Source of the DNA: JAEUNJ01 sp052035955
GTDB taxonomy: Bacteria; Pseudomonadota; Gammaproteobacteria; Burkholderiales; Rhodocyclaceae
Length of the DNA: 64,000 nt
Assembly: GCA_052035955.1 (NCBI GenBank)
Contig: JBPOHD010000032.1
Location: forward strand, 14,808 to 78,807
Direction of reading: 5' to 3'
The notes below the pieces were generated by a model. It ran no database searches. It was not told where the DNA came from and worked only from the letters and a program-made list of their open reading frames with translations. Below are positions 24,709 through 32,442 of the stretch, piece by piece. Numbering within the stretch: position 1 is the stretch's first letter; the number at the start of each line of letters is the position of its first letter. Both the position numbers and the translations under genes were made by a program.

Positions 24709-26558
24709 ACCGCGCCATGGTCACCGCGCGCGCCGCCCTCCTGTTGCTGGGAATCGCAATGGCCGGCAGCGGCATTGCCGGACCGGTGTGTGTCGATCCA
24801 GACGGTGGCATCGGGGGCACCGGGGCGGCCGCGCGTTCGGGTGGCATAGGGGGAACGGGATCCCGCGATGAAGGCCAGGGCGGGATCGGCGGGACCGGAG
24901 CCCCGGCATCCGGCCGGAGCGGTATCGGCGGTACTGGCGCGCCTCAGCCTGGATCGGCGCCTGGGTCGGCCGATGGGGGAGGGATCGGTGGAACCGGCGT
25001 CGTCGCCGACGGCATGGGAGGCACCGGATTGCCGGCGGACGCCGGTCGGGTCGGGATAGTCGGGACGATCACCGGTTTTGCCTCCGTATGCGTCAATGGC
25101 ATGGAAGTGCATTTCCAGCCCCAGACGCCGGTCAGCGAGAATGGTGCCACGGCGAGTACAGGTGCCCTTGCCGTCGGGCAGGTCGTCGCCATCGAGGCGA
25201 CCAAGGGTCCCGGCGGTTGGCATGCCCACGGCATGGCCATCCTGAACGCCCTCGAAGGCCCGCTTACGGCCTTACCCGGGGCTGACGGCACTTTCAAGGT
25301 CATGGGATATCCCGTCAAGTTGGCGCACGGCGGGAAGCACGCGGTCGACGCGGGAGGGATGCGCGTCGGGGCCCACGTCAAGGTAAGCGGTTTTCCGGGA
25401 GCCTCGGGAATTCTGCTGGCGACGCGGGTCCAGGGGGTTCCGAAGGGGGCCGATGCCAGTGCGGTCGGACTGGTCACCAAAGGCCCCGCCGGTGCCAAAG
25501 TCGGCGCCCTGGCGCTTGCCGGTCCGGTGGTGCCGGGTCAGGCCGTCGTCCGGGGGCACTGGAACGGTACCCAACTGGTGGTTGCAAAGACCTTGCCCGA
25601 TCCTGTGGCGCGGGCTGCCGGCGTTTCCGGTCTGGTGCTGGTCGAGGCGGTGGTGACCGGAAAGTCCGGACAGGGGAAGATACTGGCGGCCGGTCGAGTC
25701 ATCGATGTGGGTCGGGCGACCGGTCTGCCGGACGGTTCCGGGAACCCCTTGACCGTAGACCAGCGGGTGCTCATCACCGGTCATTTGGGCGCCGACGGCT
25801 CCATCCAGGCCAAGCGCGTGGAACTCCTGCAGCGCCTCCCTGGGACGGCGGGGTCGGAACACCGTGGCGTTTCCAATCCGGCGTCGGTCCAGATGCCCGG
25901 CGCGATCGCCGACGGGAACGCAAAGGTCCAGTCGACGACGACTCCGGCCAGGGGTGCGGGCATTGGGAGTTTGCAGAAACTCGATTCCGGCAAAGGTCTT
26001 GAGATGCCGACAACCCCTGAGGTGGCGGTTCGTGGCGAAAAAAAGGAGACCGTGAACTCAGATCAATCCGCGAAGGCCGAAAGGGTCGAAAAGCTTGATA
26101 AGGCCGAGAAGGCCGAGAAGGCCGAGAAGGTCGAGAAGGCCGAGAAGGCCGAGAAGGCCGAGAAGGTCGAGAAGGCCGAGAAGGCCGAGAAGGCGGAGAA
26201 GGTCGAGAAGGCCGAGAAGGTCGAGAAGGTCGAGAAGGGCGAGAAGGCCGAGAAGGTCGAGAAGGTCGAGAAGGTCGAGAAGGTCGAGAAGGTCGAGAAG
26301 GTCGAGAAGGTCGAAAAGGTCGAGAAGGTCGAGAAGGTCGAAAAGGTCGAGAAGGTCGAGAAGGTCGAGAAACCTGAGAAGGTCGAGAAGGTCGAGAAGC
26401 CTGAAAAGGTGGAGAAGGTCGAGAAGCCTGAAAAGGTGGAGAAGGTCGAGAAGGTCGAAAAGGTGGAGAAGGTCGAAAAGGTGGAGAAGGTCGAGAAGCC
26501 CGAAAAGGTCGAGAAGGTCGAGAAGCCTGAAAAGGTCGAGAAACTGGAGAAACGCTGA
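24705..26558 (+). CDS. Exported GIGGTG-repeat / DUF5666 protein with long Glu-Lys-Val repeat tail
   Basis: A 617-residue protein in four parts. A signal peptide (ALLLLGIAMAGSGIAG) precedes, at about residues 33-105, six copies of GIGGTG or GMGGTG separated by short Gly/Ala/Ser linkers. At about 110-380 there are DUF5666 beta-barrel-like repeats (VGIVGTITGFASVCVNGMEV, VGAHVKVSGF and similar). From about residue 464 to the end lies a tripeptide repeat EK(A/V/P), about 50 copies, shifting from EKA to EKV to EKPEKV. The tail is encoded by near-perfect 9-base units. Function unknown; an envelope or surface protein is inferred. It is coupled to the upstream DUF6502 gene and followed two bases later by an outer-membrane-like gene. 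Confidence 0.8.
   Translation: MNRAMVTARAALLLLGIAMAGSGIAGPVCVDPDGGIGGTGAAARSGGIGGTGSRDEGQGGIGGTGAPASGRSGIGGTGAPQPGSAPGSADGGGIGGTGVVADGMGGTGLPADAGRVGIVGTITGFASVCVNGMEVHFQPQTPVSENGATASTGALAVGQVVAIEATKGPGGWHAHGMAILNALEGPLTALPGADGTFKVMGYPVKLAHGGKHAVDAGGMRVGAHVKVSGFPGASGILLATRVQGVPKGADASAVGLVTKGPAGAKVGALALAGPVVPGQAVVRGHWNGTQLVVAKTLPDPVARAAGVSGLVLVEAVVTGKSGQGKILAAGRVIDVGRATGLPDGSGNPLTVDQRVLITGHLGADGSIQAKRVELLQRLPGTAGSEHRGVSNPASVQMPGAIADGNAKVQSTTTPARGAGIGSLQKLDSGKGLEMPTTPEVAVRGEKKETVNSDQSAKAERVEKLDKAEKAEKAEKVEKAEKAEKAEKVEKAEKAEKAEKVEKAEKVEKVEKGEKAEKVEKVEKVEKVEKVEKVEKVEKVEKVEKVEKVEKVEKVEKPEKVEKVEKPEKVEKVEKPEKVEKVEKVEKVEKVEKVEKVEKPEKVEKVEKPEKVEKLEKR
26098..26556 (+). repeat. Tandem 9-bp repeat tract GAGAAGGYC, about 50 copies
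   Basis: The 459-base tract is a coding minisatellite with units GAGAAGGCC early and GAGAAGGTC through the middle. Interspersed GAGAAGCCT units appear in the last third, often every third unit. Changes are almost all at the third codon of the unit (GCC, GTC, CCT) or synonymous AAG/AAA and GAG/GAA swaps. Because the unit is a multiple of three, gain or loss by slippage would change tail length without breaking the frame. Confidence 0.95.
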
Positions 26559-26560
26559 AC

Positions 26561-27358
26561 ATGGGAATGCGAGCCGCGATTGGCAGGTATGGCGTAGTCC
26601 TTCGAACCGTGTTCGGGGTCCTTCTGGCCGGCAGCCTGCAGACGGAGGTTGTCGCCCAAGGCGAATGGACCTTCGCCAGCGGCGCCGATTTCTCGTCGGG
26701 CAAGTATGGCGACGTGACACGCACGGATACCTGGTACTTCCCGTTCTCGGCCAAGTACGAGACCGAGGCCTGGAACCTCAAACTCACGGTTCCCCACGTC
26801 ATCACGCGGGGCGCCGGAAACGTTTCGGGGTCTGGTGCCGATCGGGTTGCCCTCGGGGTGGCAGGAGGGGCCCGCAGGACGGTGTCGGGCCTTGGGGACG
26901 TGGTGTTGTCGGGGGGCCATGGAATCTACGAGAGCGGGGCGCTCTCCCTCGATCTCATGGGAAAGGTGAAGTTCGGTACGGGTGATGCTGCGAAGGGTCT
27001 CGGAACCGGCAAGAACGACTATACGATCTCCGTGGAGGCGACGAAACCGGTCGGGAGGCATGCCCTGTTCGCATCCGTGGGATGGCGGAAGATGGGGGAT
27101 CCGGACGGTTCTGACTTCCGCAATCCGTGGCTGGCTTCCCTTGGCTTTTCCTCCCGAATTTCTGCCGATACCAGTGCCGGACTCATGGCCGACTATCGCC
27201 AGAAATTGATGCCAGGCAGCATCTCCGCGCGCGAGGTGACCGGATTCGTGACGACAAAACTCGGAAGCGGCTGGAAACTCCAGACCTATGCGGTCGCCGG
27301 CCTGGCCAAGAACAGTCCCGATTTCGGATTGGGGTTCCTAGTCTTCTATACCCGTTGA
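26561..27358 (+). CDS. Outer-membrane beta-barrel-like protein of unknown function
   Basis: A 265-residue protein with an N-terminal signal region (GVVLRTVFGVLLAGSLQTEVVAQ). Alternating polar/hydrophobic strands with aromatic ends follow, such as WTFASGADFSSGKYG, TWYFPFSAKYETEAWNLKLTVP, HALFASVGWRKMG and WKLQTYAVAGLAK, ending LGFLVFYTR. The final residue is Arg rather than the usual aromatic, so barrel recognition by BamA may rest on the Tyr two residues earlier. It starts two bases after the repeat-protein stop codon and is surely co-translated with it. A partner or anchor for the repeat protein is the obvious hypothesis. Confidence 0.7.
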   Translation: MGMRAAIGRYGVVLRTVFGVLLAGSLQTEVVAQGEWTFASGADFSSGKYGDVTRTDTWYFPFSAKYETEAWNLKLTVPHVITRGAGNVSGSGADRVALGVAGGARRTVSGLGDVVLSGGHGIYESGALSLDLMGKVKFGTGDAAKGLGTGKNDYTISVEATKPVGRHALFASVGWRKMGDPDGSDFRNPWLASLGFSSRISADTSAGLMADYRQKLMPGSISAREVTGFVTTKLGSGWKLQTYAVAGLAKNSPDFGLGFLVFYTR

Positions 27359-27370
27359 GCGGGCGGCACC

Positions 27371-27376
27371 TATAAT
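27371..27376 (+). promoter_or_regulatory. Putative -10 element for the ZIP transporter gene
   Basis: TATAAT 29 bases before the start codon, followed by a small hairpin CAGCGG-TTTC-CCGCTG in the short leader. No clear -35 box. Confidence 0.4.
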
Positions 27377-27404
27377 CAGCGGTTTCCCGCTGCTGCCATC
27401 CCCT

Positions 27405-28187
27405 ATGTCTGTCCCGGCCTGGATCGTGCTGATGTCCCTCGCGGGGGGAGTGGCGTCGGTTCTGGCCGCCGCCGCCTTTGCCTATACGGCGAAAGCTGCC
27501 TGGGTCCCCATGCTGATCAGTTATGCAATCGGTGCCCTATTGGGAGCGGCATTCCTGGAAGTACTTCCCCACGCCATTATCGCCAGCGGCGACGCGACGA
27601 GCAGTGCCGCGACGGTGCTGGTGGGCATCCTGGTCTTCTTCCTGCTGGAAAAGTTGGTCCTCTGGAGACATTGCCATTTCGAGTCCTGCGAGGGACACGA
27701 GGGTCATACGCATTCCCACGATGACCACGGTCGCAGTGGCCTGCTGATTCTGGTGGGCGACACTTTCCACAATTTCGTCGATGGCGTACTGATCGCGGCG
27801 GCCTTCATGGAAGACGTCAGGCTGGGACTCATTACCGCCCTCGCCATGATTGCCCACGAGATTCCCCAGGAAGTCGGTGACTTTCTCATCCTGCTGCATT
27901 CGGGATACTCCAAGGCTCGGGCCCTTGCCTTCAACCTTTTTTCGAGCCTCGCGACGCTGGTCGGCGGCCTCCTGGCCTATGGGGCATTGTCCATGGTGCA
28001 GGGCGCCGTGCCCGTCCTGCTTTCTCTCGCGGCCGCCAGCATGATCTACGTGGCCGTCGCCGACCTGATTCCAGGTCTGCACAAGCGCACCGAACTACGG
28101 GCGACGGTCCAGCAGGTCTCGCTGATCATCCTCGGCGTTTTGACCATACTCCTCGCCCATCGCCTGGCCGACAGCCTCGGCGCGTGA
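27405..28187 (+). CDS. ZIP-family divalent metal transporter
   Basis: A 260-residue integral membrane protein with about eight hydrophobic segments. The metal-pathway motifs are HNFVDG (His122, Asn123, Asp126) and HEIPQEVGDF (His151, Glu152). A cytoplasmic His-rich loop at residues 89-108 (HCHFESCEGHEGHTHSHDDH) lies between segments 3 and 4. The family moves zinc and other divalent ions into the cytosol; the bacterial GufA/ZupT-like forms are broad in specificity. The 3' end overlaps the convergent small membrane protein gene by 93 bases. Confidence 0.9.
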   Translation: MSVPAWIVLMSLAGGVASVLAAAAFAYTAKAAWVPMLISYAIGALLGAAFLEVLPHAIIASGDATSSAATVLVGILVFFLLEKLVLWRHCHFESCEGHEGHTHSHDDHGRSGLLILVGDTFHNFVDGVLIAAAFMEDVRLGLITALAMIAHEIPQEVGDFLILLHSGYSKARALAFNLFSSLATLVGGLLAYGALSMVQGAVPVLLSLAAASMIYVAVADLIPGLHKRTELRATVQQVSLIILGVLTILLAHRLADSLGA

Positions 28188-28346
28188 GGCGCGACGTCGC
28201 CGTTCCGGCGTGCCGAGGAGCCAAAGGAGCAACGCCAGCGGTGCCAGGCCATAGAACAACAAGGTGAGCAGGCCGGCGACCAGGGAGTCTTCGGCCAGGG
28301 CCATCAGGCCGACGACGTAGAGCCAGGCAATGGCGACGATGTACAT
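28095..28346 (-). CDS. Small conserved membrane protein
   Basis: An 83-residue protein. Two hydrophobic helices (MYIVAIAWLYVVGLMALAE; LLTLLFYGLAPLALLLWLLG) are followed by an arginine-rich cytosolic segment PERRRRASR and an acidic tail. Proteins with this start and TPxRRRR motif are familiar as uncharacterised small ORFs in betaproteobacteria. Its 3' third overlaps the end of the ZIP gene antisense. That overlapped tail looks less constrained and the gene could have been extended by loss of an earlier stop. Confidence 0.65.
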   Translation of the reverse strand: MYIVAIAWLYVVGLMALAEDSLVAGLLTLLFYGLAPLALLLWLLGTPERRRRASRAEAVGQAMGEEYGQNAEDDQRDLLDRRP

Positions 28347-28395
28347 GGCCGGAACCTAGGCGGCGGCCTCAATGACGACGGTATCGTTCTGCGGT

Positions 28396-28424
28396 TTGAC
28401 CGTGACCGTCCGCACCGGTAGAAT
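28396..28424 (+). promoter_or_regulatory. Promoter for tRNA-Pro/tRNA-Arg
   Basis: TTGACC at 28396-28401 and TAGAAT at 28419-28424 with a 17-base spacer, 11 bases before tRNA-Pro(TGG). Confidence 0.7.
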
Positions 28425-28434
28425 GCGCGGTCCT

Positions 28435-28511
28435 CGGGGTGTAGCGCAGCCCGGTAGCGCGCTTGCTTTGGGAGCAAGATGTCGGGGGTTCGAATCCCTC
28501 CACCCCGACCA
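28435..28511 (+). tRNA. tRNA-Pro (TGG)
   Basis: Acceptor CGGGGTG/CACCCCG, anticodon stem CTTGC/GCAAG with loop TTTGGGA (anticodon TGG at 28469-28471), T-arm GGGGG-TTCGAAT-CCCTC, discriminator A and encoded CCA; 77 bases. Followed by tRNA-Arg after 20 bases. Confidence 0.95.
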
Positions 28512-28531
28512 AAGCACATTTCCTTCGCGGA

Positions 28532-28608
28532 CCGCCCGTAGCTCAACCGGATAGAGCACCGGCCTTCTAAGCCGGGGGTTAGGGGTTCGAGTCCCTTCGG
28601 GCGGGCCA
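28532..28608 (+). tRNA. tRNA-Arg (TCT)
   Basis: Acceptor CCGCCCG/CGGGCGG, anticodon stem CCGGC/GCCGG with loop CTTCTAA (anticodon TCT at 28566-28568), discriminator G, encoded CCA. The T-stem has one G-T pair. It reads AGA/AGG and probably shares the tRNA-Pro transcript. Confidence 0.95.
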
Positions 28609-28693
28609 AACGCCAATCCATCATGGTCGGCCCCGACCGGGCCGGCGGAGGCGTGCGACACAGTTCCTCCTCCTTCCCGTTGGCTCGATTTCA

Positions 28694-29374
28694 TCATTTT
28701 TGAGGCAGGCCGCGTGTCTTGGCGTTTCGGATTTTCGCGGCCAGATCCGAGTGGCCGTTTTTCGCGGCCAGATCGGATGCATTTCGTCCGTCGCGGTCCA
28801 CGATTCCCGTATTGGCGCCGTTCGCCAGCAGCAATGCGACCATCGGACCCTGGCCAGTGGCAGCCGCCAAGTGGAGCGGGGTGCGTCCACCCGGGGTCTT
28901 CGAATCGAGCTTGGCCCCTTTTTCGGCGAGAACCTTGGCCGCCGACTGCCCGCCCATCACGACCGCGGCATGGAGGGGCGACAACCCGAGCGCATCCCTG
29001 GCGTTCGCATTGGCCCCCTTGTCGAGCAGGAAGGCCAGAGACTCGGGCTGGTTGCAGAATGCGGCTGCGAAAACCGGGGTACGTTGAAGTCCGTCCGAGG
29101 CATCGAGTTTCCCTCCGTCATTGGCGGTCCGTTCGAGCCGGCTTGCATCGCCCGAAGCGGCGGCTGAGAAGAGTTTCTTTTCCTCCGGGTCCAGATCCCC
29201 GATCGGCATGAAACAGGCGACGGTGGACGCTCCGGGGCCCACCATCGAAACGGTCGTGCCCGTCGGTGCCTTGGACGAGCCGCTTTCGCCGCATCCGCCC
29301 AGGGCGGCGACGGCCATCGTCCAGACAGCAAGCCCCATGGGGCACCATGGCTTGGAGGTTGGTTTCCTGATCAT
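28694..29374 (-). CDS. Ankyrin-repeat lipoprotein
   Basis: A 226-residue protein with a lipoprotein signal ending in the lipobox LGGC (GLAVWTMAVAALGGC). Four to five ankyrin repeats follow: QRTPVFAAAFCNQPESLAFLLDKGANANARD, LGLSPLHAAVVMGGQSAAKVLAEKG, GRTPLHLAAATGQGPMVALLLANGAN and DGRNASDLAAKNGHSDLAAKI (each quoted with gaps in mind). Ankyrin repeats mediate protein binding. Location is likely the periplasmic face of a membrane. No catalytic domain is visible; in other bacteria such proteins often sit near catalase genes, but none is here. The neighbours are tRNA genes and srkA. Confidence 0.8.
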   Translation of the reverse strand: MIRKPTSKPWCPMGLAVWTMAVAALGGCGESGSSKAPTGTTVSMVGPGASTVACFMPIGDLDPEEKKLFSAAASGDASRLERTANDGGKLDASDGLQRTPVFAAAFCNQPESLAFLLDKGANANARDALGLSPLHAAVVMGGQSAAKVLAEKGAKLDSKTPGGRTPLHLAAATGQGPMVALLLANGANTGIVDRDGRNASDLAAKNGHSDLAAKIRNAKTRGLPQK

Positions 29375-29510
29375 GCGATTCTCCGTGAAGGCTCGGCGGA
29401 ACGGGGTGGCGATGGCGGCAGATGGAGCCGTAATGCCGACGAGTGCCGAAGTTGCCCATCCATTGCGCCTGTCGCGAGGGAATTCCGGGCCAGCACCGGG
29501 GGCGCCCCGT

Positions 29511-30491
29511 TCAATTTGGTTGCAGGGGAGTTTCCTCCATCAGCGCGGTTTGTTCGCGCAATTCCAGAATGCGATCCTGCCAGTAGCGCGGCGAATCGAA
29601 CCAGGGAAATGCCGCAGGGAATGCCGGATCGTCCCAACGCCGCGCGATCCAGGCCGAGTAATGGATCAGGCGCAAGGTGCGAAGAGCTTCTATCAAACCG
29701 AGTTCCCGCCGATTGAAATCGCGGAACTCCTCGTACCCTGCGAGGATCTGCCCGAGTTGCCTTTCCATCGACTCCCGCTCCCCGGAAAGCAGCATCCACA
29801 GGTCCTGGATTGCCGGCCCCATGCGGCTGTCGTCGAAATCGACGAAGTGCGGGCCATCGGGGGTCCATAGCACGTTGCCGACATGGCAATCGCCGTGCAG
29901 CCGCAGGGCGCCCACCGAACCCGCCCGGTCGAAACAACGCCTGACGCCGTCCAGCGCCAAGTCGACGGTGGTTCGCCAGGGGGTGTGCAGGTCCGGAGGA
30001 ACGAAAGGATGGGCCAGCAACCAGTCCCGGGGTTCCTCGCCGAAACTGGCAATATCGAGGCGCGGCCGGTGCCGGTACGGGGCGACTGCACCGACGGCGT
30101 GGATGCGGCCGAGGAAACGGCCCAGCCAGCGCAGCACCTGCTCGTCTTCCAGTTCCGGCGGCCGGCCGCCGCGTTTCGCAAGTACGGCGAACCGGAAACC
30201 GCGCCAGTGGTTCAAGCTTGCCCCCGCCAGCGTCATCGGAGGCACAGCGGGAATCTCTCGCGCCACGAGGGCGGTCGTGAACGCGTGCTCCTCGAGGATG
30301 GCGGCGTCCGACCAGCGTTCCGGACGGTAGAACTTGGCGACCAGGGGCGGACCTTCCTCCATCCACAACTGGTAAACGCGGTTCTCGTAGCTGTTGAGCG
30401 CCAATAGCCGGCCGTCAGGCCTCAGACCGACCGCCTCGAGCGCATCGAGGACCGTGTCCGGGGTCAGGCTGGCAAAGGCGGGCCCTGCCAT
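29511..30491 (-). CDS. srkA: Stress response serine/threonine kinase YihE/SrkA
   Basis: A 326-residue aminoglycoside-phosphotransferase-fold kinase. The nucleotide lysine lies in PPLVAKFYRPERW. The catalytic loop LHGDCHVGNVLW and the metal-binding HFVDFDDSRMGPAIQDLWML are the family hallmarks. It phosphorylates Ser/Thr proteins and protects against stress-induced death in E. coli. It overlaps the folE stop codon by one base (TGATG), forming a methionine gamma-lyase-folE-srkA operon. Confidence 0.9.
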   Translation of the reverse strand: MAGPAFASLTPDTVLDALEAVGLRPDGRLLALNSYENRVYQLWMEEGPPLVAKFYRPERWSDAAILEEHAFTTALVAREIPAVPPMTLAGASLNHWRGFRFAVLAKRGGRPPELEDEQVLRWLGRFLGRIHAVGAVAPYRHRPRLDIASFGEEPRDWLLAHPFVPPDLHTPWRTTVDLALDGVRRCFDRAGSVGALRLHGDCHVGNVLWTPDGPHFVDFDDSRMGPAIQDLWMLLSGERESMERQLGQILAGYEEFRDFNRRELGLIEALRTLRLIHYSAWIARRWDDPAFPAAFPWFDSPRYWQDRILELREQTALMEETPLQPN

Positions 30492-31126
30492 CAGAACGAA
30501 TGTCCCGATGACAACCTGAGGAACTCCGCGCGCAGGGATTCAGAGGCTTCGAATTCTCCCGCGAAGGCCTGGGTCACGACGCGCTCGTCGCCGCGCCTGT
30601 CTTCCCCCAGCAGGAGGCAGAGTTGTTCGGCTTCCACCACGCAGGCGGCGCCCCTAGCCCTGCCATGGCGGACAAGGGCATCGGCGATGTCCCGGGTCAT
30701 CCATTCCTGGTAGGTGAAACGGTGTCCTATCGCATCGACCATCCGGGCGATGCGGCCGAAGCCGTGCAGGCGGCCTCCCGGCAGGTAGGCAACGTGGGCC
30801 ACCCCGCGGAATGGAACGAGGTGATGCGGGCATACGCCGTGCACGGCGATTCCGCGTACGACCACCATGTCGCGGCGGGGGTCGTCGAACCCTTCCCCCA
30901 AGGCTGCGGACGGGTCCATTTCATAGCCGCCAAGCAGGCGTCGCTGCCAGAGTTCCCGCACCCGCTGGGCGGTCCGGCCCGTATGGGGGGTATCCGGGCT
31001 GACGCCGCAGGCCCTCAGCAGGTCGGCGACGGCCTGCTCGAAGGCGGCGGCATCGAAGCTTCCGTTGCGGGGGATTCCCAGGGACTCGTGGGGAGATGGC
31101 GTGTGGTCGTCCATGGGATTCCTCAT
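30491..31126 (-). CDS. folE: GTP cyclohydrolase I, divergent
   Basis: A 211-residue T-fold protein of the GTP cyclohydrolase I family. Zinc ligands fit: Cys99 and His102 in VCPHHLVPF, and Cys170 in AEQLC, exactly 71 residues later as in the E. coli enzyme (110 and 181). The catalytic His101 is kept. The position of E. coli His179 is Gln168, and the usual GLSKINRIV helix is GFGRIARMV. GTP to dihydroneopterin triphosphate is the family reaction (folate and deazapurine routes). The substitution makes full activity uncertain. Start codon overlaps the stop of the lyase gene; MDDHTP at 31114 is an alternative start. Confidence 0.82.
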   Translation of the reverse strand: MRNPMDDHTPSPHESLGIPRNGSFDAAAFEQAVADLLRACGVSPDTPHTGRTAQRVRELWQRRLLGGYEMDPSAALGEGFDDPRRDMVVVRGIAVHGVCPHHLVPFRGVAHVAYLPGGRLHGFGRIARMVDAIGHRFTYQEWMTRDIADALVRHGRARGAACVVEAEQLCLLLGEDRRGDERVVTQAFAGEFEASESLRAEFLRLSSGHSF

Positions 31127-32319
31127 GCGGCGTCGAGGGCCTGGCGGAGGTCGTCGAGCAGGTCGTCGGCGTCCTCGAGTCCGGCCGAGATACGGACGAG
31201 GCCTTCGCTGATCAGGTGGGCCTGCCTTTCCTCCGGGGTATAGAAGGAGTGGGTCATGCTGGCTGGATGCTGGGCAAGGCTTTCGGCATCACCCAGGCTG
31301 ACGGCGCGGGTGATCAGGCGGAGGGAATTCATGAAGCGGCGGCCGGCCTCGATGCCGCCCTTGAGTTCGCAAGCCACCATGCCTCCGGGTCGCGCCATCT
31401 GGCGGCGGGCCAGGTCCTGCTGCGGAAAGGATGGCAGGCCCGGGAAATGGACGATTTCCACCTTCGGATGCCCGGCCAGGAAGTCGGCAATGGCCTGGGC
31501 GTTGTCGCAATGGCGTTCCATGCGCAGGGCAAGGGTCTTCAGGCCCCGCAGGACCAGGTAGGCATCCTGGGAGGAAAGCACGGCGCCCGTCATGTCCTTG
31601 AGGCCGTAGAACCTGACCTGGTCCAGGATCTCCCCGGGGCCGACTATTGCGCCCGCCAACAGGTCGCCGTGGCCGCCCAGGTACTTGGTTGCCGAATGGA
31701 CGACGAAATCCGCCCCCAGTTCAATCGGCCGCTGCAGGTAAGGCGTGCAGTAGGTGTTGTCCACGATGACTTTCGCGCCGTGGGCGTGGGCGACCGAAAC
31801 GATTGCCGGAATGTCGGCAAGACGCATGTTCGGATTGGCCGGCGACTCGAAGAACACCAGCTTCGTAGCCGGGCCGATGGCCGCGGCCAGGTTGGCCGGA
31901 TCGGTCATGTCCACGTGCGTGATGCGGATGCCGAATTTCGCCAGCCCGTGGTTGAAGAAGCCGAAAGTGCAGCCGTAGAGTGTCTTGTCGGCGATGACTT
32001 GGTCCCCCGGTTGGAGCAGGGACCACATCAGCGAAGTCGTGGCACCCTGGCCCGAGGCCGTTACCAGGCAGGCCTCGCCCCCTTCCAATTCGGCAAGCCG
32101 TCGTTCCAGAAGCGCAGTCGTCGGATTGCCGACTCGCGAATAGACGAAGCCGCGTTGTTCGCCGGCAAAGCGGGCCGTGCCGTCCTCCACCGTCGGGAAG
32201 GTATAGGTGGAACTCAGGTATATCGGGGGCGTCAGGGCTCCCGGCCCCCCATAGGGATCGTAACCATGGTGGATGGCTCGGGTGGCGAATCCGCGCCGGC
32301 GCGGGCTGTCGTCTGGCAT
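31123..32319 (-). CDS. Methionine gamma-lyase (Cys/Met metabolism PLP enzyme)
   Basis: A 398-residue PLP enzyme. The N-terminus GFATRAIHHGYDPYGGPGALTPPIY and the C-terminus SLGDAESLAQHPASMTHSFYTPEERQ closely follow the Pseudomonas methionine gamma-lyase I remember. The diagnostic Cys117 (LYGCTFG, Cys116 in P. putida) separates it from cystathionine gamma-synthase. The PLP lysine is Lys212 (HSATKYL). It splits methionine into methanethiol, 2-oxobutyrate and ammonia. First gene of the operon with folE (4-base overlap) and srkA. Cystathionine lyase or O-acylhomoserine sulfhydrylase activity remains possible. Confidence 0.85.
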   Translation of the reverse strand: MPDDSPRRRGFATRAIHHGYDPYGGPGALTPPIYLSSTYTFPTVEDGTARFAGEQRGFVYSRVGNPTTALLERRLAELEGGEACLVTASGQGATTSLMWSLLQPGDQVIADKTLYGCTFGFFNHGLAKFGIRITHVDMTDPANLAAAIGPATKLVFFESPANPNMRLADIPAIVSVAHAHGAKVIVDNTYCTPYLQRPIELGADFVVHSATKYLGGHGDLLAGAIVGPGEILDQVRFYGLKDMTGAVLSSQDAYLVLRGLKTLALRMERHCDNAQAIADFLAGHPKVEIVHFPGLPSFPQQDLARRQMARPGGMVACELKGGIEAGRRFMNSLRLITRAVSLGDAESLAQHPASMTHSFYTPEERQAHLISEGLVRISAGLEDADDLLDDLRQALDAA

Positions 32320-32442
32320 GTCGTCCCTCGGGATCCGAAACGATCATGATACCGGCCGGCAGACTTCGTCGGGCTTTCCTTGGCGTCCGATTGCGGCGAT
32401 GATGCTGGTCCGATCACCACCTTTGAAGCCGGGAACCCGCCC

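Noticed and set aside
26098..26556. CRISPR array
   Set aside because: Units are 9 bases, contiguous and in frame with a gene; there are no spacers.
26058..27061. Long antisense open frames rich in Phe-Ser-Thr and Leu-Asp-Leu repeats across the minisatellite
   Set aside because: They exist because the 9-base repeat lacks stop codons in every frame; the + strand frame has the signal peptide, DUF5666 domain and coupled neighbours.
31123..32319. Cystathionine gamma-synthase (metB) identity
   Set aside because: The Cys in LYGCTF and close overall resemblance to methionine gamma-lyase favour the lyase.
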